Source: Eretmocerus hayati
Taxonomy: Eukaryota > Arthropoda > Insecta > Hymenoptera > Aphelinidae
Length of the DNA stretch: 64,000 nucleotides
Direction of reading: 5' to 3'
Assembly (NCBI GenBank): GCA_029851415.1
Contig: CM056744.1
Span: 104,999,338-105,063,337, forward strand
The notes beneath the pieces are model-generated. The model was not told where the DNA came from and did not search any database. It saw nothing but the letters and a program-made list of their open reading frames with translations. Of the stretch, positions 12,702 to 25,100 are shown in pieces; within the stretch, counting starts at the first letter, position 1; every line of letters begins with the position of its first letter. The position numbers and the translations under genes are program-made.

Positions 12702-13923
12702 GGGGAGAATGGGGCAAATTACGACAAAGGCAAATTAGGACAAGCAAGATAGCTTGGTTGTAAGTGTGTCTCAGGCTTCCGCCGCATAGAAAAATTCTCA
12801 ATACCATCACAAACAGCCGTTTTCATCGCAGTTAGACCTCCCGGAATGATACCGAGAGTCAACGCTGACATACGGGTGCTTTTCGAGGGTCGCACGTGGT
12901 TTATCTCCTAAATGCAATAGTTTATGCCATTTCTCCAAAACAGGACCGGCTTAATCGCCATTTGGGGGTCGTAAACTACGGCACAAAATGAAAATTTTAT
13001 CTGTCGTGGGTCGGAATCAGCCCAGTTGAATCCAAGTTATCGCGATTTTGCGAAAAAACGCCTGGAGGCACTTAAGGACTAACCGGACGGGGCGAGTTAG
13101 GACAATGCTTAATCCCATCTAGAATCGGTCGACCGATCGCGTTTCCATCTTTTTCGAGGATAATTACTCTATCGAGGCGCGTATGCATTTATCCAAATTT
13201 TTCGCGGGAGTTTGAGGGTAGATTAGATGATTAAGAATGAGTGAGATAATGAAAATACGATGTCCAATGGCCGTCTCAGGAGTCAGATTAGGGATCAGAA
13301 GTCGTTTTCAACGTGTACGAAGCGAGTGCTCGTTTCACGCATTTTCACTCTCGCATTCGCTGATATTGAGTAGATTATGGCGATCCATCATTTGAATCGG
13401 TGACATAGGGCAAGTAAGGGTACCTCCAATATGGAGAAAATTAAATGAAAGCCGACTCTTAGAAGCTGCAATACGACTGCTGATTGCTAAAGACGATAGT
13501 GCACCAATGAAGTGCTTATTTCAATAATGTTCCAAAATTACGTAAAAATGGCTCACTTGCTGAGGCTTTAGGAGCATGTAAAGGTTGCGGGTGAGTTTCT
13601 CTCTCGACTCAGGGTTATTACCACGTGTTTTGGTGACAAAATTCGACACTAATAGGTGAAAGATAGTGCAGTGTACCTCAATTTTCAAAGGCTGTCCTAA
13701 TTTGCCCCAAAAATTGTCCTAAAGTACCCACAAACGCGACGCGAATTAGGACAGATTTTTTTCTCAAACTTCAAAAAAAGCATAAAAGCGGTGACCTAGG
13801 GGTCTGAAAATTCTTCTCCAATCTATCAAGTGATTGAACTTCAAAATCCTATAGCGTGCCTATCCCCAAGTATCGCCAGATAGCCCCACTGCAAAACCGG
13901 TCCTAATTCGCCCCATTCTCCTC
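12702..13923. mobile_element. non-autonomous TA-flanked DNA transposon
   Basis: The TIRs begin GGGGAGAATGGGGCAAATTA (left) and GAGGAGAATGGGGCGAATTA (right, reverse strand), flanked by TA at 12700-12701 and 13924-13925. Internal copies of the core occur as AATTAGGACA and TCCTAATTTGCCCC. No transposase. Copy B, near 51985, reads continuously across the equivalent point with a single TA, so this looks like an insertion specific to copy A just 5' of its first exon. Confidence 0.8.
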
Positions 13924-13929
13924 TACCTG

Positions 13930-14450
13930 TGTATTCTGTACATCTAGTGATTACCATACGATATCGTAGATTCATTCAATGTATTCGAGAGTTCAAATAT
14001 GATTCTTTAAAAGAAAATACCTACAATCTTGTTTCCTCAAACCTTGAAGAGCTCCATTTCAATGTTAATTTTTTCGTACACAATAAGATAAGAGTGATAA
14101 GGTAGAACTCCTTACACTGAGCTGCTCACAGGTGTTGCACATATGATCCAACAGTTTAACTCGGGATCCGGTCGACACAAGATTCTGTCGACCGATTGAT
14201 GAATTCCACCTTCTACCATCCCATGACTGGAGCATCGGCAACACCATAAGCATGGAAAATCCACAGATAATTACGATTTTATTCCTATTTCGAGTATCCT
14301 GAGGGAATTGGTGAGCTCAATCATCGAGATACCGGAGAAATATTCTTACCAAATAGAACGACTCCGTGTTATGACTGGATGACACTGAAATCCTTCAGAT
14401 GTGACGTCGGAGTTTTTATCTTCTCAAGGTGAGCTACTTCTGTTACTGAG
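13930..14450 (+). other. copy A: noncoding 5' exon region
   Basis: This stretch aligns along its length with 52000-52523 in front of copy B, sharing GATTCATTCAATGTA, GAGAGTTCAAA and GATCCAACAGT. It ends at a conserved donor, TTACTGAG|GTGAGT. No conserved reading frame is seen, so I call it 5'UTR. The transcription start was not located. Confidence 0.5.
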
Positions 14451-14664
14451 GTGAGTTGCGCGTGTGTGATGTCACGAATATCTTATGTTTTGTATATATG
14501 TATTCCAGCCTAATGAGGATTCTATGGAAACAATCGAAACGTTGTTGTAACAATAAGAAGTTAGCATAAAATACGGGTGGAATTATCCAAAATGTATCTT
14601 CTGATTGTCGTGCAAACAAGTCAATGGATGTAACATAAAAATAAGCGATCGATGAAAAAAAGAA

Positions 14665-15905
14665 CCCCGCACAAAATCAATGGAAAGTTGCTTAAGGTCA
14701 ATTTTGATGAAACTCGGCAGTGAAGTAGATCATTTTATGTTGATCAACTTTGTCAATGGGTACGAAAAGCGCCTATGACTTATCTTTCAGATATTCTAAT
14801 GTAAAGTACGCAATTAATTGAGGTCACGTAAGCTTTGTTCTCACTTATTATTGATTTTTTTCACAGAAGGATATTCACATTCCTCGAACGAATTAGAGCT
14901 CTTACATTAGTAAAGTTCAGTCAGGGCAGCGAATCCGACGAATTACTTGGTTCATATCGAAATCATCAAGAATTAATTACAATAGAATTGAATCGAATAT
15001 CGTCATCTTCTCCTAAAAATGGTCCCTTTTTTAATTGCACAGCATGAACCAGGCTACGTGAGTGGACCATGTGGGGGAGGGAGGCTGCGGTGGAAAATCG
15101 ATATCGCTATCAATCCCAGAATATCCTCTTAGGCAGATAAAATGATCGTTTTCTTTTCATCGACCGATTGATGATCTCGGGTGCAGCGATAGTGATTTTT
15201 CACCGCAGCCCCCTTCCCCGCATGGTTTGCCCAAGCAGCCTCCGCATCACGAAATAGAGGCTGGACGATAACGTATTCAAGCTCACTGATCCCAAAAACC
15301 CCCGAGTTGAGGGATGCCCAGCACTATGCTGCGTGAACCAGATTTTTTACGATGAAGCCCTCCCCAGCTCCCTCTGCCCATGCTTTCGAGAAACATATAT
15401 TACTCATTACAAGGCTCATTATCAGTTATGTTGTGCGCAATTACAAAAGCTACTAACAATTCACATATGGCTCGTATCTCATCGAGACGTCTCCAACACT
15501 GGGTCATGGTATATGCAATTAAGTAAGGGACCATTTTCAAGAGGAGGTGACAATATTCTATTCAATTTTACTGTTATTAGTTCTTGATGATATCGATATT
15601 AACCAAGTAATTCGTCGGATTCACTGCCCTGACTGAACTTTACTGGCTCATATAAGAGCTCCAATTCGTTCGAGAAATGTCAATAGCCTTATATCAAAAA
15701 AAAAAAAAAAATCAATAATAAGTGACAACAAAGCTCAGGTAACCTCACCTCAGTTAATTGCGTACTTTCCATTGAAATATCTCAAATATAAGTCATAGGC
15801 GCTCTTCGAGACCATTGACGAAGTTGATCAGCATAAAATGATCTACTACACTGCCAAGTTTCATCAGAATTTGCCTTAAGCCACTTCCCATTGATTTTGT
15901 CCGAG
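14665..15905. mobile_element. fold-back element in copy A 5' intron
   Basis: Arms 14665-14980 and about 15580-15905 are inverted copies with tips containing ACAAAATCAATGG. They share GTAAAGTTCAGTCAGGGCAG (right arm inverted and slightly diverged). The 600-bp centre holds a second, shorter inverted pair. The equivalent copy-B intron (52524-52961) lacks it. Confidence 0.7.
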
Positions 15906-16021
15906 GTCCTTTGGTATCGTTCCCTGTGTCACTGATTTTGAATACAAGGAATCTTATCGAATCAATTCATTGAAGTTCTAGGTCTCAGAATGTCCGCAAA
16001 ATCAGTGTATATCTTTCCTAG

Positions 16022-16152
16022 AGAGCAACATCGGATGGAATTCCAAAACCAAGCTTCATCTCTCCCAGGAATGAGGCTGTTAACTCTAATCGTTATTCAT
16101 GCTCTCCAAGGAATAGTACTATCCGAAAACACAACTTCTCATCCTTGTACAG
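16022..16152 (+). CDS. copy A coding exon 1 (signal peptide)
   Basis: The acceptor TTTCCTAG precedes position 16022 and coding starts at ATG 16035. A second in-frame Met, giving MRLLTLIVIHALQGIVLS, may be the functional start of the signal peptide. Donor ACAG|GTAAGC. The 118-nt coding length equals the copy-B exon exactly. The frame also stays open upstream through the presumed intron, so the exact start is uncertain. Confidence 0.65.
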
Positions 16153-19100
16153 GTAAGCCTATAGTCGAACAACTTCCAACCAGATTTACAACGATTTTCA
16201 TGATGTATGATTTTCGATTGACTGATTCCTATACAGAGTGATCGACGTCGTCGAACAAATTACTACCAATCCTCGCATATTTCGATATTGATTCTGAAAT
16301 GACCCCGCACCCAGAGATAGGATATTGGGTTGCAGTTAAATTTTTGGGGGGAAGAATATGTTGTAGAGCGGAAAACTTCGATGGACAATTTTTCGCGATT
16401 AATTAATCAACTATCAAAAAATGGAAGGTTATGAGGTTATCCACAAGAACAACAACGCCGCGTGCTTGATATACTGCGACGTTCGAATTCAGATAGTGAG
16501 AACGTTTTTCGGATAGTTTCATGTAGAACGCCCATCTTCTCCAGGATATCGAGATGATTGATATGAAAATCTTGCGTCAAATGAGCTGGGAAATGTAAGC
16601 AAAGGAAAATGGCTTTACCGAGTATGAACGATGACATCGCATTCATAGCGGCGAGAAATCGAGACTGAATCAACGCTTGTCATGGGCAGCCGCAAAAGAG
16701 AGTTGGAGGACTTGAGAGTTGACAATATTATTCATTTTCATGGGTATCACGAGGTCGCTGAATACGAATATGCTGTCAACCAGCCTCTGAACTTGATTGC
16801 GGGGTGTAGGAGAGGGATGACGTAGATTGAGTTGGGAGAGTTGGGAAATGGTGCTTTCCTGGGTATCCCGACGTCGCTGAACACGAGTCTGGCATCAACC
16901 AGCCTCTAAAAATGATTGCATGGGAGGGTGCGAGGGTGACCTATATCGAGTAGGAAGAGTCGAGATATGGTGTTTTTGTAGGTATTTCGAGATTTTTGAA
17001 CACGAATCTGGCATCAGCGAATGTTTACGTCTGATTGTGTCGTTAGAGACGCTATTCATTCAGAATTGAGCTTTGCAACTCACAGAACATGCTTCTTAGG
17101 CTACCCCGAGGTCGTCGAACACTGATCTGGCATCAGGAATTACCAAGAGTGGTTCAAATGGCATCAAGTTTTGCGAAGATATTCCGGTTTCCATTAGCCA
17201 AGGTTTCCATGAGCGCATACTTGCAAATTTGCGCGTACGCGACAATTTCTCGGTGCCAATCCTTGAACACTTTCGCGTACGCGAACGACATTTCTTCTCT
17301 CGTACGCGGAGATTTTCCGGTTTTTGTTACCATCGTTTCCACGGGGCACATGCTTGTGATATTACGCGTACGCGAAAGAGATACTCTTCGCTTACATGAC
17401 AATTTTCTGGTTCGCGTACGCGACGCCGATTCCGGAACCCAAGCTTGAATATTCCCGCGTACGCGAACGATACGCGCCTTTGCATACGCAAAAATAAGCC
17501 GGTTTTCGTAAACTAAGTGTTCCATGAGGCGTATTCTTGCGAATTCTCGCGTACGCAACAATTCCCCCGGTGCCCATGCTTGAACACTTGCGCGTACGCG
17601 AACGAGACTTTTCTTCGAGTACGCAAACATCTCTGATTCGTGATGTAAGCAATGGCTTTCATGGGGTGCATTCGAGTAAGTTCTCGCAAAAAGATACTCT
17701 TCTCGTATGCGACAATTTTCCGGTTCACGCAACGCCATTTCCGGTGCCCCAGCTTGAATATCTTCGCGTACGCAAACGATACCTCTCTTCGCGGACGCAG
17801 GAATATTTCGGTTTCCGTGAGCCTTCGTGAGCCTAGGTTTTCATGAGGCGCTTACTTGCGAGTCTACGCGTACGCGACGAATTCCCGGTGCCCATGCTTG
17901 AACACTTTCACGTACGCAAACGGTACTTTTCTTCGCGTAACGGAACTTTTTCCGGTTCGTGACGTAAGTCAAGGTTTTCATGGGGCACACACTTGTAAAC
18001 TATCGCGTACGCGAGAGATACACCCTACACGTACGCGAAAATTTCTCGGTTTTCATAAGCCAAGGTTTTCATGGAGCCCATACCTGCGAATTCTCATGCA
18101 GGTGACAAAATACCTTCCGCGTACGCGAAAATGTTGGAGTTCGCGTTGTAGCCAAGGTTTCCATGTGGCCCATACTTGCAAATTCTCGCGTACGCGAGAG
18201 TTTTGCCGATGCCCATGCATGAACACTTTCGCTTACGCGAACGATACTTCTTTTCCTAGGGTTCTGTTCTTGTTCTCGCGTACGCGGGAACAATACCCCT
18301 AGCTCACGCGAAAATGTCTCTGTTCGCTCACGCAAAGCTATGCGCAATGCCCAAGCTCGAACATTTTCGAGCACGCGGTCAGTACTTTTCTTTGTGTACG
18401 CGAAAATCATCCAATCAACGTAAGCCAAGGTTTCTATGAGGCTCATACTTGTAAATTCTTGTATACGCAAAGATAGTTCGCGTACGCGACCCTATTTCCA
18501 GTGCCCAAGCTCGAATATTTCTGCGTACGCGAACGGAACCTCCCTCCGCGTACGCGAAAATATCCGGGAGCGCATACCTGCGAATTCTCACGCACGCGAA
18601 AGAATACCTTCCGGCCACGTGGAAATTTTGCGGTTCGCGTACGCGAAGCTATGTAGCCTAGTTTCCAATGGGGCGCATACTTGCAAATTCTCGGGTTTGC
18701 GAAGAGGACCCCACCATCAATCAGAGGGAATTGGCTTAACAATAGATCCCGGTAAACTGATCAAAAGTTGTCATGGCCGCGAACTCCAAGGGGATCCTCG
18801 TTTTGAAATATCTTGTCTCAGAGATGTTTCTTGATTACCAAGCTTGATGCTTCCAAAGATAGGGTTATGAGTTGATCCTCGCCGGACCCGTGGGGAGTGT
18901 AAACCCACATGCATACTTTTTGAGTGCAGTCTCGACAAATTTGTTGTCTTCTTATGAAATTACTTCGTCATATAGCTTGATTTAGTGAAAAAAACTAGCC
19001 AAAGAGTGTGATATGAAAATACATCGACAGGGAAAAGAGTCAACCCAGGAACCGTGTTGAGGTAGAGCATTCTCCATGCTACTGGGTGCGTCCACAGGGT

Positions 19101-22100
19101 GCGGATAGTGGCACGGCCAGAGTAACTGGGGATTGATTTGATCCTCAGTATCTCTGGTTACTCGTGAATATGCAGAGTATGCAAAATAAGCGAGCGCAGA
19201 CAAGGAGCCGCAGATACACAATACAACATCACACTGGCACAATAAGTGAACCCGCGTGGACATTCTGAGCCGACCGACGACGGCCATGCTGGCTTCGAGG
19301 GGCACACCGAAAGTTGGTGAGAAGCAACGCGGTGACCTTGTCGATACAGGGTATCTCTATCGTATATGCATCGGATCACAAGAGTGACGCGAGGGCCCGA
19401 ATCAAGTCGGGCATTCTCTCGCTGAGTGGTAACACGATCTCCCCCAAGGATCCACAAAAACCCTCTTGGGGATAGGGATCGGCCGAACTAGGGAGTGCTA
19501 CCACGATACCAGTTGGCATGGCGATTGGTCGAGACTCCGGTGGAAACGCGGGCGAGACTGACATTACACTGACACCACACACACAGCGCGTCACTCACGC
19601 CACCAGTGCAACAGTCCCCGGGAGGGGATCCTTCCACTGCTGTGTCCGTGCCCACTCTGGAGGGTACCGCGTTAAAACCAGTGATCGCTCCTGGGCCGCC
19701 GGTAGTAGGGGGACCCGAACCCCACGCTAACCACGAGGGGAGGCAGTCCCGCACAACGGTAGGGGGGATACCCCAAATCCCGCTCCTGTGGTAGTGCCGG
19801 TTGGTGACCGGACGGGACCATGCTGCAGGGTGCGGGGGTTGGAACGTCTTCTGAGGCCACCGGACAGTAGACGCGGTCGGCAAGTGGGAGGATCCAAGAA
19901 CGGGGTACTCGGACTGGTGGGCGGGGGTAGGTGGGACCACTAACACAAACAAAGACACAGTAATCCGAGGGGGATAGGAGAGAAGGGGAAAAAAAATGGC
20001 AGAAACAACAACGAATTTGGAAATTTTCAGAGCGAATTGCCAACTGGGTGTCCCACCCAAACACAACCATCAACATCAAACAAGGAGAGAGTTGATGCAG
20101 AAGAGATGGAGACTGGCGAAGGAAAGACGCCTGGCGCCAGTCAACAGAGGTCACGCAGAACTAATTCCGCTGACCTCAAAACGAGCTGGGGTAAGTTCAA
20201 AGAGGCTCACACGAGAGAGGAAGAACTCCTGAAGAGAATCCTCAAGGTACTCGATGACATAACCAAGGAAGTCAACGAGCACGCGACAGCAAAGAAGTTG
20301 ACCAAGAGGCTTGTACAGAAGGCCAGCAGCCTACGTGAAGGGCTAGAAGCTGCTAGTACAAGAGCTTCAGAAATGAGAGAGGCAATCAGCTCCAGCCTAG
20401 AGATAATGGCCGAGGACTCCGCTGGATCAACATCCTCGCTGGCCCCACCTCCACAAAGAGCGGGATGGGGGAGCCAAACGAAGAGAGGCCGCACAAGCCC
20501 CATCAATAGGGACCAGGAAGCCGATATCAAAAGAGCAAAGAGAGCAGCCCTCAAACCGGAGCAGCTCAATTTTGCAGGACAAGGGGCTGGACTGTTCAGG
20601 ACACCCCCATCCACGCCAGGGACACCAATGACAACCTGGTCCGATAACGGTCAGCTCTCGGACGCTGGTTCCGGCTGGCAACTTGCGGGACGGAAAAGGG
20701 GACGTAGGGGAAACGAGAGGCGTCCCAAGGATCAGGGGAGAGCCGAAAAGAAGAAAAAGAAGAGGAAGAACAAGGGAAATAGGAGAAGGACTAGACCCGA
20801 CGCACTCCTCATAGAAGTGAAGGAAGATGGTTTGTCCTACGCGGACATGATCAAGAGAGTCAAGCAAGGAGACGAAACGAGGCAAGTGGCTTCAAAAGTC
20901 TCCAAACTCCGGAAGACGAAAGAGGGTCATCCACTCATCGAGCTCGAGAAGGGGGTGAAGGCAGAGGTCGTTGAGGATGCCCTTAAGGGGGCGATCCAAG
21001 ACGCCGGAGAGATACGACGGCTTTCCCCAACGATCACGCTGGAAGTGCTTGACCTCGACGACGTGAGCACACTCCCGGAAGTTAAGGAAGCCTTCGTGAA
21101 GGAACTCGGAGCAGAGCATGCAGGCAGCATCACGACCCGGACCATCCGCCCAGGATACAGGGGTACTCAGATTGCGGTGATCACACTGCCAGAGCGGCTC
21201 GCTAAAGAAGTGCTGGCAAAAGGGAAAGTCCGGGTAGACTTCGTTAACGCGCGGGTCCGGGAAAAGGGCGGAATCCCGAGATGTTACAACTGCCTGCAAT
21301 ACGGGCATTTGTCCGCAAAGTGCGACAAGCCACAAGTGAGGCGGGCAAAACGCTGCTTCAACTGTGGGGAAGAAGGCCACATAGCAGCGGTATGTGTTAC
21401 CGGAGAGCAGAAATGCCTGAGCTGCGAGGCCCTCAAAGAGGACCACAAACACAGGTCGGGCATGCAGTGCTGCAAGGCCTACCAGCAGGCGCGAGCAGCA
21501 TGGAAGGGCCGGAAGAAGCGCAAAGATGGCTAGTTTCCTGCAAGCGAATCTCTGCAGGAGCAACGATGCTCACAGTCTACTCGAAGCAGAGGCCTCAAGA
21601 CTGGGAGCAGACGTCCTCATCATCTCCGAGCAGTATCTCCGAGAAGAGCGACCACGAACCACGGAAGACCTTGGGAGGGGATCGGCCATCCAAGTCTGGA
21701 ACGTGAGCCTTACAGAGACAAAAAGACCGACCGAAGGGACGGGCTTCGCCCGAAGAGTCATCGGCGATATTGCGGTGTATAGCTGCTATTACTCACCGAA
21801 CGCACCGATGAATGTCTTCCTTCGGGAACTGCGGGAACTCGAGGATAGCCTGAGACAGTGGAGAGGCCTCGCCATAGTAGCGGGAGATTTTAACTCCAAA
21901 GCTCCAGCCTGGAGTGGAGGGCCAGAGGATGAAAGAGGCAACGCGCTGGAAACAACCATGGCCCAATTGGACCTGGTTTGCCTCAACGAGGTAGGAAAGG
22001 CGACATGGCACAGAGGGGCATCATCCTCAGTGCTCGACTCAACGTTTGTTAGCGCGCCTCTCATGAGACGAGTCACGAAGTGGCAGGTCCTTGACTCGGA

Positions 22101-25100
22101 AACGCTCAGCGACCACTGCCATATCTTCTTCAAGATAGACTATGGCCAAGATGCAGGCATAGCACGGCAGATCGAGGGATGGCAAGTCCGCAAACTGGAC
22201 GAGGAAAGCTTCAGAGAAGCAATCCTGAGAGCAGAGGACCCCGGAGAAGAGCTCTCGCCGGAGGAGACGGTATCGAGCGTCATTCGGTCCATCACCCGAG
22301 CCTGCGATGCCTCCATGCCGAGGAGGAAGCAACCCCGGTTCCAGAAGAGGCAAGTATACTGGTGGAACGATGAGATCAGGGATCTTCGCCGCAGCGCAAA
22401 CGCTCAGAGGAGGCGAGCGAAGCGAGCGCGCAAACGTGGACGTCCATCAGCGGCAGCAGACGAAGCGGCCTACAAAGAGGCGAAGAAGCTTCTTCGGGAT
22501 GCCATCCGTCGCAGCAAACAAAAATGCTGGTCGGAGCTATGCAACATGGTCGATCAAGATCCGTGGGGCACACCGTACCGGGTGGTCATGAGCAGACTGC
22601 GATTGAGAGACGGACCAACAGCGCCAACTGACAAAGAGTCAGTTCTACGGATTGCCAGGGCACTCTACCCGAGAGGGGAGCCCAGACTCACATTCCCTGG
22701 GTTCATCTACGACCCAATCCCCCTCTTCACCGAAGAAGAGCTAAGACGAGCCGCTACAAGACTGGCGAATGGTAAGGCCCCGGGGTTGGATGGTATCCCT
22801 AATGAAGCCCTGAAAATAGTGGCTCGAGAGCAGCCTACCCTACTATTGAAGCTGTTCAATAAGTGTCTCCTTGCGGGAGTGTTCCCGAAAGTGTGGAAAC
22901 GGCAGAAGCTAGTCCTCATCCCCAAGGGGAAGGGTGGAGAACCAGCGGAGCCATCATCGAATCGGCCACTCAATATGCTGGACAACATCGGGAAGATGTA
23001 TGACCGCATGATCCTAAACCGGGCGGAGAAAGAGTATGAGCGTAGCGGAGGGATGTCCCCGATGCAGTTTGGCTTCCGCAAGGGGCGCAGTACAATGCAC
23101 GCAATAGAAAGCGTACAAGACAGAGTTCACAGAGCGCATACAATGGCTCCCCAACCAGGAGGAGGGTTTTGTGCCATAATATGCTTGGATGTGAAGAACG
23201 CCTTCAACACAGCAAGCTGGGAACGGATCTATAGGTCCCTAGATGGAAGAGTCCCCCCTTACCTGCTCGCAGTCATCAGCGATGGACTGCGTGACAGAGT
23301 CCTCGTATGTGACACCGATGAGGGAAGGGTTGAGCTGGAATTATCTGCAGGGATAGCTCAAGGATCCGTGTCAGGACCGTTCGAATGGAACACGCAATAC
23401 GACGAGTTCCTGAACATGAGTCTTCCAGATGGGGCAGAACTCATTGGCTTCGCGGACGATGCGGCATTAGTCGTGGTCGCCGAAACCGCGTGGCAAGTGG
23501 AGTGTGTGGCCAATGAAGCTCTCTACCGCATTGGTCAATGGTTCCCTGAGAACGGGCTGGAGCTTGCCGAGCACAAGTGCGAAGCGATGCTAGTCACCAA
23601 GAGGAGGAGTTTCGAAACTCCCGTGTTCTCCATCAACGGGTACGAAATTCCACTCAAGAGGGAACTTAAGTACCTTGGGGTTTGGTTTGATGACCGATGG
23701 AGCTACAAGGCACAAGCCAGAGAAGCAGCGCTGAAGGCAGACAGGGTCGGTGGCGCCCTCCAGCGGCTCATGCCAAACCTTGGTGGCCCCAAGCCAAACA
23801 GAAGAGCCTTACTCAGCACCGTGAGCTATTCCATCATGCTGTACGGTGCACCAATTTGGGGGCAGGTAGCTAGAGGGTCCGTAATCGATGCAAAGCTAGG
23901 TCCAGTCCAGCGGCGTTTCGCGCTACGGACGATCAGTGCTTATTGCACGGTGTCTGACCATGCAGCCTGTGTGCTTGCGGGTACACCACCCATTCGACTG
24001 CTTGTAGCCGAGAGAGTGCGGGTATGGAAACGCCAAGAAACCCTCAAGAGCGATGGAGTCGTGCTCAACCCCACTCGCAAGGCCCTCATACGAGACGTCG
24101 AGAGGGGGGAGACCGTTGAAGAGTGGCAAAAAGAGTGGGAGAGCTCAACGAAAGGGAAGTGGACGCGAAGGCTGATCCCCAACATAGCCAGGTGGATCGA
24201 TCGAGCTCACGGAGAGCTGGATTACTGGCTGACGCAAGCTTTTAGTGGGCATGGCTGCTTCGGAGAGTACCTGGAGCGGTTCCAGAAGAGGGAGACCCCG
24301 GTCTGTCAGATGTGTGCGGCAGACTGGGACGATGCGGAGCATGCACTCTTCCATTGCATGAACACAGCTACGGAGAGAGCGGAGCTCGTGAACTGGCTTG
24401 GAAATCAGATCACCCCTGAGAATCTATTGCCGTTCATGCTCCGTAACAAAGAGACATGGGATAAGATTGCCGCCTATATCAAGACGGCGATCACCCGAAA
24501 AGAAGAGCGAGAACGGGCATTGCAGCGTCAAGCAAGGGGCGCTGCATAGCGAACAACGACGACTTGAAGAGTGATCATTGACGACGAAGAGAGAAGACAG
24601 AAGAGCGGACACACCGAAGAGGGACGCCTCATGGCGCGCGATACGCCTCCCACCCTGAAGTAATGCTAACGCGGTTCCGGGGTGGGTTGGTTAGATAGTG
24701 GTTAGCTGCCCCCAGTTCTGCAATGATGGCTTGCCAACATCGTAGGGCTGAGAGCAGAAGGTTTTAGCCCCCAGGGCACACGGGCGTTGGATTCATGCTC
24801 ATCCGGTTTACCGGGTGAGCAAAATGAAAGCGCTTATGGTCTGCCGGTGGGAGATCCATTAGGGATAGCCTGTCATCAGATTTTTCCTTATATTCCACTT
24901 AGAAAAAAAAAAAAAAAGGGAAAAGAGTCAAACCTAAATCGTGAAGATCAAGTTATTGTATGATCATTCACCACGCGGTAGAGTCTCTGTCAGGATTGCG
25001 CACCGCCTACGCAACTAGACGTGGACACTGGCTGATGCCAGATTCGTGTTCAGCGACCCGAAATACCTACAAAACACCATAACTAGACTCTTTCGACTTG

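Larger units (their letters stand above)
19044..24917 (+). mobile_element. full-length R1-clade non-LTR retrotransposon
   Basis: Bounded by a 14-bp target-site duplication. It has a ~1-kb GC-rich 5'UTR, two overlapping ORFs, a ~350-bp 3'UTR and a poly(A) tail (24903-24917). It is clearly more GC-rich than its surroundings. Both ORFs are uninterrupted, so it may be a recently active copy. It sits inside the fold-back in intron 1 of copy A, in the same orientation as the gene. It is not in an rDNA context, so it does not behave like canonical site-specific R1. Confidence 0.88.

Noticed and set aside
17154..18742. Several 100-190-codon frames on both strands
   Set aside because: They are products of the CGCGTACGCG minisatellite, with repeated RTRE and FAYA strings in multiple frames.
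19488..21563. Long minus-strand frames (up to 223 codons)
   Set aside because: GC-rich shadows antisense to the R1-clade 5'UTR and ORF1.
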